NCBI RefSeq assembly: GCF_003337415.1
Contig: NZ_QPJT01000004.1
Location: 210,023-274,022 of the forward strand
Direction: 5' to 3'
DNA: 64,000 nt
Source of the DNA: Anaerobacterium chartisolvens
GTDB taxonomy: Bacteria; Bacillota; Clostridia; Acetivibrionales; DSM-27016
Shown here: positions 10,455 to 19,522 of the stretch, piece by piece
How positions within the stretch are numbered: the stretch's first letter is position 1
Layout: every line of letters begins with the position of its first letter
Translations under genes and position numbers: made by a program
The notes under the pieces: model-generated
The model's input: the letters and a program-made list of their open reading frames with translations, nothing else
The model's database searches: none
What the model was told of the DNA's origin: nothing

Positions 10455-10784
10455 TTACACCTCCTCATCCAAAATCGATATAAACTTTTTATAAGAAAGC
10501 TTTATCTGCCGAAGCCCTATAACCATGGTGTCAAGAATTATTTTAACCGTCTGCCTTTCACTGTCTCCAAGCCCGGAGGGAACAGAGCATTTTATATAAC
10601 CCTCATTGTCGGTACAGGTATCTATACCGGCCATCTCCTCGAGCGCACCCAATGCTGTAAATACAATTGCAGTGACAGCGGCACACACTATATCCTTTCC
10701 ATGCCTGGCATACCCTGCATGGCCCTCCACGGTAAACTCCCTGATAAACCCTTCTTTATCTCTGACTATGCTTACTTTTATCAT
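10455..10784 (-). CDS. prp: Ribosomal-processing cysteine protease Prp
   Basis: Prp cleaves the N-terminal extension of L27 before ribosome assembly. The catalytic histidine is in [22 protein letters not shown] (GHA) and the catalytic cysteine in IVCAAV. The 109-residue length fits the family. It is encoded between rplU and rpmA, the conserved position in Firmicutes, and its stop lies 4 bp before the rpmA start. Confidence 0.95.
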   Translation of the reverse strand: MIKVSIVRDKEGFIREFTVEGHAGYARHGKDIVCAAVTAIVFTALGALEEMAGIDTCTDNEGYIKCSVPSGLGDSERQTVKIILDTMVIGLRQIKLSYKKFISILDEEV

Positions 10785-10817
10785 ATCCGCTTTTCTTTAT
10801 AAAAGCCTCACCTTCTG

Positions 10818-11129
10818 TTACGCATTTATTTTCTCAATGGTAACCTTTGTATAAGGCTGTCTGTGTCCCTGTTTCCTTCTATAACCTTTTTTAGGCTTGT
10901 ATTTGAAAACAATTACCTTCTTATCCTTGCCATGTCCAAGAACCTTTGCCGTTACGGTAGCATCCTTAACTAACGGAGCACCGAACTCAACGCTGCCTTC
11001 CTTTGAAACTGCAAGCACCTTATCAAAGGTCACCTGCAAGCCTTCCTCTGCTGCAAGCTTTTCAACAAAAACAACATCTCCCTCTTGAACCTTGTACTGC
11101 TTTCCGCCTGTCTCAATTATAGCGTACAT
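10818..11129 (-). CDS. rplU: 50S ribosomal protein L21
   Basis: L21 binds 23S rRNA in the large subunit. The 103-residue sequence [18 protein letters not shown] to [21 protein letters not shown] is the full family length, including the basic C-terminal [10 protein letters not shown] segment. It is first gene of the rplU-prp-rpmA operon and is preceded by a structured leader and a near-consensus promoter. Confidence 0.97.
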   Translation of the reverse strand: MYAIIETGGKQYKVQEGDVVFVEKLAAEEGLQVTFDKVLAVSKEGSVEFGAPLVKDATVTAKVLGHGKDKKVIVFKYKPKKGYRRKQGHRQPYTKVTIEKINA

Positions 11130-11258
11130 TTAAAACACCTCCTCATTCCAGTCTCGCCGGATTTGATGCCCCCGGATCAATTAAAAAATCCCAAGAGCCT
11201 CCAAAAGGCAGCAATTCACATCAGAATTGCGTTTATAATGCCTTTGCCGTGCGGCTAC
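11130..11258 (-). promoter_or_regulatory. L21 leader (autoregulatory 5' UTR of rplU)
   Basis: About 130 nt separate the predicted start from rplU. They contain a perfect hairpin (GCAATTC and GAATTGC arms, 11211-11230) and further G/C-rich pairing segments, with the ribosome site GGAGGTG at the end. Structured leaders before L21 are known in Firmicutes (Rfam L21_leader). Assignment rests on position and hairpin, not on a covariance model. Confidence 0.6.
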
Positions 11259-11264
11259 CGATAT

Positions 11265-11293
11265 ATTTTAGCATACCAATGAATTAATGTCAA
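11265..11293 (-). promoter_or_regulatory. rplU promoter inside the 3' end of rng
   Basis: On the minus strand TTGACA (11293-11288) and TAAAAT (11270-11265) are 17 bp apart, with an added TG before the -10. The -35 and spacer lie within the last codons of rng and the -10 covers its stop codon. Confidence 0.8.
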
Positions 11294-12761
11294 TCTCCTT
11301 AATTTTTATATCCTCACGCGCCAAATCATTTGAACCCTTTACTACTATTTTTTTACCATGCACGCTTTCAAGCTCCGCCAGCTTGCTTCCGTCCTCTCCT
11401 TTTAAAATTGAAGCAACTGAAGGGTGTACCTCTACCTGAATGGCACGCGCAACAGACCTCTTAAAATACGCCGATATTTCCTTCTCTGCATCGCTGGCGA
11501 CAGATTCGGGAGACAATATTTTGCCTGTGCCGTCACAGTAAGGGCAATTTACATTCATAATCGACGAAAGCACCTGCCGGACCTTTTTGCGTGTCATTTC
11601 AATAAGTCCTAAGCCCGTCATCCCCACTACAGTAGTTTTTGTCCGATCCTTTTTCAATGCCTGCCTTAAAGCATCCATCACCATATGCTGGTGCTCATGC
11701 TCATGCATATCTATAAAATCAATTATTATTATGCCTCCGATATCTCTCAGCCTGAGCTGCTTTGCTATTTCCCGCGCGGCCTCTATATTGGTGCGCAGCA
11801 CAGTATCCTCAAGATTGGAGCCTCCTATATACTTGCCGGTATTTACATCAATTACCGTAAGAGCCTCCGTTCTATCTATTACAATATATCCCCCGCACTT
11901 TAACCATACCTTTCTGGCAAGAGCTCTTGTTATTTTGCTCTCTATTTGGTAATACTCAAACAAGTTATAGTTCTTGCTGAAGTATTCCACTCGCAGCTTA
12001 AGCGAAGGGGAAATCATATCTACAAGCTCTAATACCTTGGAATGCTGCTGCCTGTCGTTTATTATGAATTTATCCACATTCCATGTAAACAAGTCCCTTA
12101 CCGACCTGTATATGAGATTTAAGTCCTTATGCATACATCTGGGCACGCTTCCGCTGTGCTCCTTTTGCTTTATAGACTCCCACAGCCTGAGCAAAAAATT
12201 GAGATCGTGCTTAAAATCCTCTACGTCCTTACCCTCAGACGCAGTCCTTACTATCAGCCCCACATCCTTTGGCTTGATTTCGTCTGCTATTTTTTTCAGC
12301 TTTATCCTTTCGGACTCATTTTCTATTCTTCTTGATATCCCTGTATAGTCTGCATTGGGAAGCAATACCAAATGCCTCCCCGGCAAGGTAATATGGGTGG
12401 TAACCCTTGGCCCCTTTGTTCCTATGGGCTCCTTTATCACCTGAACGGTTATTTCCTGCCCCGGCCTTAAAACCTCATCAATATTGTATTCCTTAAAATC
12501 CTTGTGTATATCATCCTCCTCTATAAACTCTCTCTGCGCAACAGCATCCCCAACATACAAAAATGCATTCTTTTCATGCCCTATATCTATAAAGGCCGCC
12601 TGCATACCGGGGAGAACACTGCTCACCTTTCCCCTGTATATATTCCCCACAAGCGTTTCGGGGTAGGGCCTTTCTATGTATATCTCAACAAGCTCCTTAT
12701 CCTCCAGTACGGCAACTCTCGTTTCATTCAACCCAACATCCACAATTATTTCATTTACCAT
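11268..12761 (-). CDS. rng: Ribonuclease E/G family protein
   Basis: This endoribonuclease takes part in rRNA maturation and mRNA turnover. The N-terminal S1 domain (NIYRGKVSSVLPGMQAAFIDIG) is followed by the catalytic domain with the metal-binding aspartates in TVIDVNTGK and IIIDFIDM. A CPYCDGTGK segment forms the Zn-link used for dimerisation. At 497 residues it has RNase G rather than RNase E length, with no long scaffold tail. It lies downstream of the two radical SAM-related genes in the same direction, 25 bp after the second. Confidence 0.95.
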   Translation of the reverse strand: MVNEIIVDVGLNETRVAVLEDKELVEIYIERPYPETLVGNIYRGKVSSVLPGMQAAFIDIGHEKNAFLYVGDAVAQREFIEEDDIHKDFKEYNIDEVLRPGQEITVQVIKEPIGTKGPRVTTHITLPGRHLVLLPNADYTGISRRIENESERIKLKKIADEIKPKDVGLIVRTASEGKDVEDFKHDLNFLLRLWESIKQKEHSGSVPRCMHKDLNLIYRSVRDLFTWNVDKFIINDRQQHSKVLELVDMISPSLKLRVEYFSKNYNLFEYYQIESKITRALARKVWLKCGGYIVIDRTEALTVIDVNTGKYIGGSNLEDTVLRTNIEAAREIAKQLRLRDIGGIIIIDFIDMHEHEHQHMVMDALRQALKKDRTKTTVVGMTGLGLIEMTRKKVRQVLSSIMNVNCPYCDGTGKILSPESVASDAEKEISAYFKRSVARAIQVEVHPSVASILKGEDGSKLAELESVHGKKIVVKGSNDLAREDIKIKEIDINSLVC

Positions 12762-12786
12762 TACTTCCTCCTAACATTACTGATGC

Positions 12787-13626
12787 TTATTCTATAACCC
12801 CATTGTCAAGAGGGCTTGCCAAATTGCCTCCAAGGCTTGTGAACAGCTCTGTTCTGTGAATTTTTACAAGCCCTCCCCTCTGTCCTAAAAGCTCTAAAAA
12901 TGCATCCGCAAATATTTCCGGCTTCAGGTTTTGAGAGCTTCCCGCGCTGAGCAGCACCGACAGGCAGAATATATTTTCGACAGGCCAGCTGGGCTCTAAC
13001 AGCTTTGGGTCCGACAGCCCGTCGATATATTTCTTAAGCCACAGCCCTGAGTCGGAAACGGGCGGCTCCCCGCCAACACACAATCCCCCGTCTTTTCTTT
13101 GTTCACAATTATCGCCATTCAGCTCCTTAAAACTGACCCTGTGTATCATGGGCCTGATATCTACTTCCCTTATTCCTCTCTTGGATGTCTTTTTTACCGT
13201 TATTTCAGGCTTCATCAAAAGCTCTGTTATTTTGTCCTCAATAAAAGCTCTGCTTGTCTTGAGCTCGGAGGAGAGGAGAATATCATAGCATGCAGCAGCT
13301 ATTGACGCCATAATATTATTTCCCGAACGCTTTTCTCCGGCCTCAATTATCTTCAGCCACGGCGGAAGCTCTTTATTTAGAGTGCCCATAAATTCCCCGG
13401 CGTTCATTGGCTGTGAGAGCTCAAAATCCCCGTATTCAGCCTGACTTGTAACACCAACGGACAAAGGAAGCCCGAACACCATATGGGGATGAGGATTAAA
13501 GCCCTGTGAATAAGCAATAGGTATTTCCGCACGTCTTATAGCCCTTTCAAAAGCCTTCATAAGGTCTAAGTGAGAAATATATTTAATCTCCTCACCACGA
13601 ATAAACTTAGCTCTTATCACACTCAA
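12787..13626 (-). CDS. TIGR03936 family protein (DUF2344), radical SAM-associated
   Basis: The 279-residue protein has the DUF2344 signature RAKFIRGEEIKYISHLDLMKAFERAIRRAEIPIAYSQGFNPHPHMVFGLPLSVGV at its N-terminus (abridged here by key words: ISHLDLM and GFNPHPH). The family always accompanies the TIGR03960 radical SAM protein and its function is unknown; a tRNA or rRNA role is only inferred. I place the start at TTG 13626, which overlaps the TGA of the upstream gene and follows GGAGGGG. The longer frame would read through the neighbour's Cys-rich end. Confidence 0.88.
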   Translation of the reverse strand: MSVIRAKFIRGEEIKYISHLDLMKAFERAIRRAEIPIAYSQGFNPHPHMVFGLPLSVGVTSQAEYGDFELSQPMNAGEFMGTLNKELPPWLKIIEAGEKRSGNNIMASIAAACYDILLSSELKTSRAFIEDKITELLMKPEITVKKTSKRGIREVDIRPMIHRVSFKELNGDNCEQRKDGGLCVGGEPPVSDSGLWLKKYIDGLSDPKLLEPSWPVENIFCLSVLLSAGSSQNLKPEIFADAFLELLGQRGGLVKIHRTELFTSLGGNLASPLDNGVIE

Positions 13627-15476
13627 CAAAAATCCCCTCCCCCAAGCCCTGAAGCGCCACAATTCCGGCATTGTGTCCTGCAATTCGGAGTTAATTCCTC
13701 CTTGTAAGCCTTTTCATTTTCTCTTTTCAAAAACTCCTTTGAAACACCTACATCAATGTGATCCCACGGAAATACTTCGTCATATTCCCTTTTTCTGTTT
13801 GCATAAAACCCCGGGTCTATTCCGCATTCCTCAAATGCCTGTGCCCATTTGCCATAGTCAAAATGCTCCCCCCAGCTGTCAAACCGGCAGCCCTTCTCCC
13901 ATGCCTTTACAAGCACCCTTCCCACCCTTCTGTCGCCTCTTGCAAATACAGCCTCCAAAAGGCTCAGCTCGGAATGGTGCCAACTGTATTTTATATATTT
14001 GCTTTTTGTGCGATCCTTTAGGATACTATCCTTTAAAAATTTTTGCTTTTGCAGCAGCACATCCATTGTATCCTGCGCTTCCCATTGGAAGGGAGTAAAA
14101 GGCTTGGGTACAAAGAAGGAGGTGCTTATGTTTATGTTTAAGCCCTTTGCCCTTTTTTCTCTGGGCACCCTCATGTAGGCATCCACAACCATGCCGCCCA
14201 TACGCGCTATGCCCTCTACATCCTCTAGTGTCTCTGTCGGCAAGCCAAGCATGAAATAAAGCTTCACTCCGCTCCATCCCCCGTTAAAAGCCATTTCCAC
14301 CGAATTTATGAGGTCCTGCTCTGTTACGCCTTTGTTTATAACATCCCTGAGCCTTTGAGTCCCCGCTTCAGGCGCAAAGGTAAGCCCGCTCTTTCTGACC
14401 TTCTGGGCCTTTTCCATGAGATCCAGTGAAAATGAATCGATTCTTAAGGACGGAAGGGAAAGATTAACCTTTTTATGCTCCATCTTATCGATCAGTCCCT
14501 CAGCAAGCTCCTTAAACCCTGTATAGTCGCTTGTGCTCAACGATGTGAGCGATATTTCCTCATACCCTGTGCAGCTTTCAAGCTTCTCGGCCAGCTCTAA
14601 AAGCTTTGGAACAGTTCTTTCCCTGACGGGTCTGTAAACAAAACCGGCCTGACAAAACCGGCATCCCCTTATACAGCCTCTGAAAAGCTCAAGCATTATT
14701 CTGTCGTGAACAATATCGCTGAAGGGAACTATAAGCTTATCGGGAAAATAGGCCTCGTCAAGGCTTTTCATTATTCTTTTTCTTACCTTCTCTGGATATC
14801 GGGAATGCATGGGTGTTACACTTTGCACGGTACCGTCGTCATTGTACTCTACCCTGTAAAAGCCCGGTACATACACCCCTTCTATGTTTACTATTCTATT
14901 TAGGAAATCCTCTCTGGTTGCATCCTCTTCCTTCCATTTCGAGTAAACGTCCATTACTTCATTTATGATTTCCTCTCCCTCTCCCATCATGAAAAAATCC
15001 ACAATATCTGCAAGAGGCTCGGCATTATATGCACAAGGCCCTCCCGCACATACAAACGGGTGATCCTTTCCCCTGTCACTGCTGTATATGGGTATTCCCG
15101 CAAGATCAAGCATATTTAAAATGTTGGTATAGCACATCTCATACTGGAGAGTAAACCCCACAAAATCGAATCCCGCTATAGGCTCCTGCGACTCCAATGC
15201 AAAAAGAGGTATATTATGCTCCCTCATCCTCGACTCCATGTCAACCCATGGTGCAAACACTCTTTCGCAGTACGTGTCCCTCCTTTCATTAAGAATGGAA
15301 TACAGGATTTTCATGCCCAGATGGGACATACCCACCTCATATAGATCAGGAAAGCAAAAAGCAAAACGTATTTTTACCGCGAGCGGGTCCTTGCGTATGC
15401 TGTTCCATTCATTTCCCGTATATCGTGATGGTTTTTCAACACTTTGTAATATTTCATCATTTACTCTGTATGACAT
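13623..15476 (-). CDS. TIGR03960 family B12-binding-like radical SAM protein
   Basis: This is a large (617 residues) radical SAM enzyme of unknown substrate. Order seen: an N-terminal cobalamin-binding-like Rossmann region (RFAFCFPDLYEVGMSHLGM), then the iron-sulfur motif in LFRGCIRGCRFCQAG (CxxxCxxC form), the TIM-barrel core (SLTSLSTSDYTG, LPSLRIDSF, TFAPEAGTQRLRD), and a C-terminal cysteine group CRTQCRNCGASG that may hold a second cluster. ATG 15476 follows GGGAGG directly; an ATG 18 bp upstream overlaps this site. It is first gene of the block running to yhbY. Confidence 0.92.
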   Translation of the reverse strand: MSYRVNDEILQSVEKPSRYTGNEWNSIRKDPLAVKIRFAFCFPDLYEVGMSHLGMKILYSILNERRDTYCERVFAPWVDMESRMREHNIPLFALESQEPIAGFDFVGFTLQYEMCYTNILNMLDLAGIPIYSSDRGKDHPFVCAGGPCAYNAEPLADIVDFFMMGEGEEIINEVMDVYSKWKEEDATREDFLNRIVNIEGVYVPGFYRVEYNDDGTVQSVTPMHSRYPEKVRKRIMKSLDEAYFPDKLIVPFSDIVHDRIMLELFRGCIRGCRFCQAGFVYRPVRERTVPKLLELAEKLESCTGYEEISLTSLSTSDYTGFKELAEGLIDKMEHKKVNLSLPSLRIDSFSLDLMEKAQKVRKSGLTFAPEAGTQRLRDVINKGVTEQDLINSVEMAFNGGWSGVKLYFMLGLPTETLEDVEGIARMGGMVVDAYMRVPREKRAKGLNINISTSFFVPKPFTPFQWEAQDTMDVLLQKQKFLKDSILKDRTKSKYIKYSWHHSELSLLEAVFARGDRRVGRVLVKAWEKGCRFDSWGEHFDYGKWAQAFEECGIDPGFYANRKREYDEVFPWDHIDVGVSKEFLKRENEKAYKEELTPNCRTQCRNCGASGLGGGDFC

Positions 15477-15570
15477 TAAATCCTCCCTAAACATCTGACT
15501 CTATTTCATATATTACCCAATCACATCTTTTTTAGCAATATAATATTGAATAAAACGCCTTACAGACAGC

Positions 15571-15615
15571 AAAAAAGCCTCTATGAGACCATGTCATAAT
15601 CTCCTTGGCTTTTTT
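15571..15615 (-). terminator. Terminator of the LacI-type regulator
   Basis: AAAAAAGCC and GGCTTTTTT arms enclose an inner ATGA/TCAT hairpin. It lies 46 bp past the regulator stop and before the radical SAM gene, with a T-run on the minus strand. Confidence 0.75.
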
Positions 15616-15660
15616 ACGCCTGCTTGCCATGGCCTTTAGAGGCAGCCTCCGGCAATTGAA

Positions 15661-16674
15661 TTACTCTCCCTTTGGGCTGCCCTCAGTTTTTATATTTAAG
15701 CCTGCGGCCGATTTTCTCTTAATAATGCGGGTGGGAATAATTATATTCTGCCCGGCGTCCCCGGGATCGCCCATCCTGCTGAGTACTCTTCTTAACGCCT
15801 TTACTCCCATTTCCTCCTTCATAACCCTGACAGTAGTCAGCTCAGGTGTTATCCTTGCGGCCGAGGGTATATCATCGAAGCCTATGACGGAAACGTCCTG
15901 CGGTATGCGTATTCCCTTTAAGCCGCACAGCTTCACCAGCTCAATGGCATTTTTGTCATTACAGCATATAATGGCTGTAGGCATGGCAGCCTTCGGATTC
16001 CATGCTTCAGGGCTTTTAATATACAATGCTTCCCTGTGCTCAATATTGAAGCGTTTAAGTGCCTTTACATATCCCAGCCACCTGTCAAAAAAGCTCGGGG
16101 CTTCGTAAATATCCCCGCAAAAGCCTATTTCCGTGTGTCCCAGCTCTATTAGATATGAAACGGCCGAAAATGCGCCGTTTATGTTATCAGTGAGAACGCA
16201 ATCGGCTAAAGCGTCCTCAAAATAGTGGTCAACAATCACTATAGAAATATTATATTTCTTGAGCTCACTAATATATGACCTTTCTATGCCGCCTACAACA
16301 ATAACCCCGCACACCATCTTCTGCTTAAGGCTTAACGGAACCTCATACCCGTCCGAGCCTTCATCGCAGCAAAACACAATGCAGTTTATTTTATTGGCTC
16401 TGGCCTCCTTTTCTATGCCATACTGTATATATTCAAAAAAGCCTTCGGATTCCCTTACATTTTTGGATATGATAATACATATGTTTTTTATGTTATTCTC
16501 ATCCTCGCCACCGGCTCCCCTTTTATACACATATCCCATATCCTCCGCCTCTTTAAGTATCCTGCTCCGCGTTTCACCGCCAATGCCAGGCAATCCCCTC
16601 ATGGCAAGCGAAACCGCATATTTGGATACTCCAAGCCTTTTTGCAACGTCCTCCATGCTTACCCTTTGCGCCAT
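15661..16674 (-). CDS. LacI family transcriptional regulator
   Basis: This is a sugar-responsive repressor, 337 residues. The N-terminal helix-turn-helix VSMEDVAKRLGVSKYAVSLAMRGLPGIGGETRSRILKEAEDMGYVY-type region carries the hinge; the periplasmic-binding-like core ends with DVSVIGFDDIPSAARITPELTTV, the family signature. ATG 16674 follows GGGTGGAG; the frame extends 10 codons further without a ribosome site. It is divergent from the GH130 phosphorylase, and GTAAATTTA boxes lie between them. Control of the GH130 gene, and perhaps of itself, is therefore likely. The sensed sugar, probably a manno-oligosaccharide product, is inferred from the neighbour. Confidence 0.9.
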   Translation of the reverse strand: MAQRVSMEDVAKRLGVSKYAVSLAMRGLPGIGGETRSRILKEAEDMGYVYKRGAGGEDENNIKNICIIISKNVRESEGFFEYIQYGIEKEARANKINCIVFCCDEGSDGYEVPLSLKQKMVCGVIVVGGIERSYISELKKYNISIVIVDHYFEDALADCVLTDNINGAFSAVSYLIELGHTEIGFCGDIYEAPSFFDRWLGYVKALKRFNIEHREALYIKSPEAWNPKAAMPTAIICCNDKNAIELVKLCGLKGIRIPQDVSVIGFDDIPSAARITPELTTVRVMKEEMGVKALRRVLSRMGDPGDAGQNIIIPTRIIKRKSAAGLNIKTEGSPKGE

Positions 16675-16703
16675 TTTACTCCACCCTTTTGTTAGTATAA
16701 GCA

Positions 16704-16831
16704 ATTATATCACATAAATCTTTATTTTCCAATGTAAATTTACTTTTTCTTATAAATCAATTTACTGAGTTTACTTATTTGCAGATGTAAATTTATTTAT
16801 GCTTGATTTTAGCTAACAATTAAAATATAAT
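16704..16831. promoter_or_regulatory. Divergent promoters and LacI-type operators
   Basis: On the minus strand TTGGAA (16732-16727) and TATAAT (16709-16704), 17 bp apart, serve the regulator. On the plus strand TTGATT (16803-16808) and TATAAT (16826-16831), 17 bp apart, serve the GH130 gene. Between them are the palindrome GTAAATTTAC (16734-16743) and the near copy GTAAATTTAT (16787-16796), candidate operators. Confidence 0.7.
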
Positions 16832-16875
16832 AACGTTAAATATTAAATTAAAGCATGTTATTTTGAGGAGGTAAA

Positions 16876-17871
16876 ATGTCTATGTCCCAAAAACAAACCA
16901 TTATCGGAAATGCTCTGCCCAACATTCCGTGGGAGCCCAAGCCGCAGCAATGCTCCGACGTACTGTGGCGTTCAGAAATGAATCCTATAATTCAAAGAGA
17001 TCTTATACCATGCTCCAATAGTATTTTCAACAGCGCGGTTGTTCCGTTTGGCGGTGAATTCGCTGGTGTATTCCGCTGTGACGACAAAGGGCGTTCTATG
17101 CGGCTACACAGAGGCGTAAGCAAGGATGGAATTCACTGGAATATAAACAATGACCCCATCAGCTTCATATGCGACGATGAGGAAATAGGAAAATTTGTCT
17201 ATGGCTATGACCCCCGCGTCTGCTGGATAGACGACAGGTATTACGTAACGTGGTGCAACGGCTATCACGGCCCGACCATAGGCGTAGGCTATACATATGA
17301 CTTTAAGGAATTTTACCAGCTTGAGAACGCTTATCTCCCTTTTAACAGAAACGGGGTTTTGTTCCCCAGAAGGATTAACGGAAAGTATGCAATGCTGAGT
17401 CGTCCCAGTGATAACGGACACACACCCTTCGGGGATATTTTCTACAGTGAAAGCCTCGATATGTGCCACTGGGGATGCCACCGCCATGTAATGTCAACAA
17501 CATCAGAGGGCTGGCAGAGCACCAAGGTAGGGGCAGGCCCCATCCCGATAGAAACCACCGAGGGATGGCTTTTAATATACCATGGAGTGCTTACCTCATG
17601 CAACGGATACGTATACAGCGCGGGTGCGGCTCTGCTGGACATTGACAGGCCGTGGAAGGTATTATACAGAACCTATCCCTATATAATTTCGCCTCAGAAA
17701 ATATACGAGTGTGTGGGAGACGTGCCCAATGTGGTATTTCCGTGTGCCGCTCTGCATGACGCTCCCACGGGCAGGATCGCCATATATTACGGAGCGGCCG
17801 ACACCGTAACGTGTATGGCCTATACCACTGCAGACGAGCTCATAGCGTTTATAAAGGATAACAGGATGTAA
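16876..17871 (+). CDS. Glycoside hydrolase family 130 beta-mannoside phosphorylase
   Basis: GH130 enzymes phosphorolyse beta-1,4-mannosides, releasing mannose-1-phosphate. The 331-residue protein is a five-bladed propeller. Seen are [15 protein letters not shown], the acid aspartate in [40 protein letters not shown] (phosphate and sugar contacts) and [10 protein letters not shown] near the end. Length and motifs resemble manno-oligosaccharide phosphorylases; mannosyl-glucose specificity cannot be excluded. The start follows GAGGAGGT. It is a single gene with its own promoter and a divergent LacI-type regulator; no transporter lies next to it. Confidence 0.88.
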   Translation: MSMSQKQTIIGNALPNIPWEPKPQQCSDVLWRSEMNPIIQRDLIPCSNSIFNSAVVPFGGEFAGVFRCDDKGRSMRLHRGVSKDGIHWNINNDPISFICDDEEIGKFVYGYDPRVCWIDDRYYVTWCNGYHGPTIGVGYTYDFKEFYQLENAYLPFNRNGVLFPRRINGKYAMLSRPSDNGHTPFGDIFYSESLDMCHWGCHRHVMSTTSEGWQSTKVGAGPIPIETTEGWLLIYHGVLTSCNGYVYSAGAALLDIDRPWKVLYRTYPYIISPQKIYECVGDVPNVVFPCAALHDAPTGRIAIYYGAADTVTCMAYTTADELIAFIKDNRM

Positions 17872-17895
17872 GAAAGAGTGTTGGGGGGAATTGAG

Positions 17896-17921
17896 ACGGA
17901 ACGCCACAGGGGGCGTTCCGT
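17896..17921 (+). terminator. Perfect hairpin after the GH130 gene
   Basis: ACGGAACGCC and GGCGTTCCGT form a 10-bp perfect stem with a 6-nt loop, 24 bp past the stop. Neither strand has a T-run after it, so it may be a 3' stability element rather than an intrinsic terminator. Confidence 0.45.
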
Positions 17922-17943
17922 ACAAGCACAGCTTATCCCCTGT

Positions 17944-19008
17944 TTAGTTAAACATCTGAACAATGAAAACATTGGAATGGCTCTGTAAATCAAATTCAAA
18001 CGGATGCTGCAGAGGCATCCCGTCCTTGTCGCTTATTATTTTTAAAATGGGCCGAAGCGGCATATTTTTATTTGAATCTGTCACTACGGCCACCTGATTT
18101 GTATTGAGAAGCACCTGGCACCCCTTTGGATATACCGCTATGTTTTCAAGAAATACCTTGGCAATTTTAGAGTCAATCGCAGAGTTGGATATACCAAGCA
18201 GGTATTCTGCTGCCTCATGAGGGAGAACCTTTTCGCGGTATACCCTGTCCGATGTCAACGCGTCATATATATCCGCTATAGCAACTATTTTAGAAAGCGT
18301 ATCTATTTTTTCACCCTTAAGATGGCACGGGTATCCGCTCCCGTCGCAGCGTTCATGGTGCTGAAGGGCTATTTTAGCCGCATTCGGCCTGATACCGGGA
18401 ATTGATCTTATAATGTCATATCCGTAAATGCAGTGCCTTTTTACTTCATCAAATTCACTCGGGGTCAAATCCCCCTTTTTCAGAAGAATGCTGTCCGGCA
18501 CCTTGGTTTTACCAACATCGTGCAGCAGCGCACCCATTCCGAGCGTGACTGTTTCCTCATAATTCAGTTTCATGGCCTTTGCTGTTATAAGGCTGTAAAT
18601 GCATACGTCAAGGGAATGTGCGTAATAGTAATCCCCCTTGCCTCTGAAGCCGGTGAGCAATAAAATGGAATCCTTGTTTGTAAATACTGTCTCAAGAATA
18701 TTTTCCACAACGGGAAATGCATCCGATGCCGTTATGTTGTAATCGTTTTTGAGGTTATCAATCAATTTTGCCACACATTCATAGGTCTGAGCATAAAATT
18801 TTTGTACGGGGTTTAAAAATATGTCGCTGTATTTTTTCTCCGCTATAACCGCAACCTTGCTTACTCCCCTGGCTACTAAATTTGGTATATAGCTTGGCTT
18901 TATAACCATGCCCTTGGACAGAAGAAGGCTTCCATTATTTATAACATCCTCCCCCAATATCATTCCGGGCTTTATTTCGCCAATGTTAACATCAAAATTC
19001 ATCTTCAA
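17944..19008 (-). CDS. HD-GYP domain protein (probable cyclic-di-GMP phosphodiesterase)
   Basis: HD-GYP proteins hydrolyse cyclic dinucleotides, mainly c-di-GMP. Residues 1-60 form a DUF3391-like N-terminal part (VNIGEIKPGMILGEDV). The HD motif is at residues 163-164 in LLHDVGKTKVP, and HHERCDGSGYP at 217-227 is the GYP signature, with the metal ligands HH and D present. It should therefore be active. The start is uncertain: TTG 19008 has AAAGG 12 bp upstream, and an ATG at 19002 is in frame but further away. It is a lone gene on the minus strand. Confidence 0.88.
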   Translation of the reverse strand: MKMNFDVNIGEIKPGMILGEDVINNGSLLLSKGMVIKPSYIPNLVARGVSKVAVIAEKKYSDIFLNPVQKFYAQTYECVAKLIDNLKNDYNITASDAFPVVENILETVFTNKDSILLLTGFRGKGDYYYAHSLDVCIYSLITAKAMKLNYEETVTLGMGALLHDVGKTKVPDSILLKKGDLTPSEFDEVKRHCIYGYDIIRSIPGIRPNAAKIALQHHERCDGSGYPCHLKGEKIDTLSKIVAIADIYDALTSDRVYREKVLPHEAAEYLLGISNSAIDSKIAKVFLENIAVYPKGCQVLLNTNQVAVVTDSNKNMPLRPILKIISDKDGMPLQHPFEFDLQSHSNVFIVQMFN

Positions 19009-19440
19009 ATTACATCATATCCTTTTAATAAATTTGCAAAAGCAATATCTATATAGATTAAAATAATGAGCTTCCTTTAGTTTTAAAAAACTATGCTGGT
19101 TATTTATATAGTGTAAAATATCATATTAGTATTCAGATTATGTAAAATACCTGTTAATACTTTGCAAATGGCAAAAATGAAGATTTTTAACCTCCTTTCT
19201 TATACGGCATTATGCTTACAGATATACTATACGCACCCCCCTCACAAGATAAATTTACATAGAATTATTCAAGGCCCTCGGCACCAAGCCATTTTATATT
19301 TTTCGACACAAATTATATTTATTTGTTGGTTTTATTTCCGATTTTAATATTATTAACCATTTATACAGTTATTTATTTTAAACTTAAATTATTATAATGT
19401 CAATAATTCGGAAATAAAGGTAAAGTGCGTTAATATTAAA
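19009..19440. other. A/T-rich intergenic stretch, no gene seen
   Basis: Between the HD-GYP gene and the terminator at 19441 no open frame with a ribosome site is visible on either strand. No c-di-GMP riboswitch signature was found upstream of the HD-GYP gene. Confidence 0.5.
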
Positions 19441-19469
19441 ATTCTCCGGCCCAAACGGTTCCGGAGAAT
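19441..19469 (-). terminator. Terminator of the Spo0E-HTH gene
   Basis: ATTCTCCGG and CCGGAGAAT form a 9-bp perfect stem, followed by TTTTAAT on the minus strand. It is 54 bp past the stop of the gene at 19523. Confidence 0.8.
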
Positions 19470-19522
19470 TTTAAATGAAGCTTCTGTGGCTTATATGCAA
19501 ATTTTCATTTCAAGCTCATCCC

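Noticed and set aside
17896..17921. Classical intrinsic terminator after the GH130 gene
   Set aside because: The stem is perfect, but no T-run follows on either strand.
19009..19440. c-di-GMP riboswitch before the HD-GYP gene
   Set aside because: No GEMM-type core sequence is visible in the A/T-rich upstream region.
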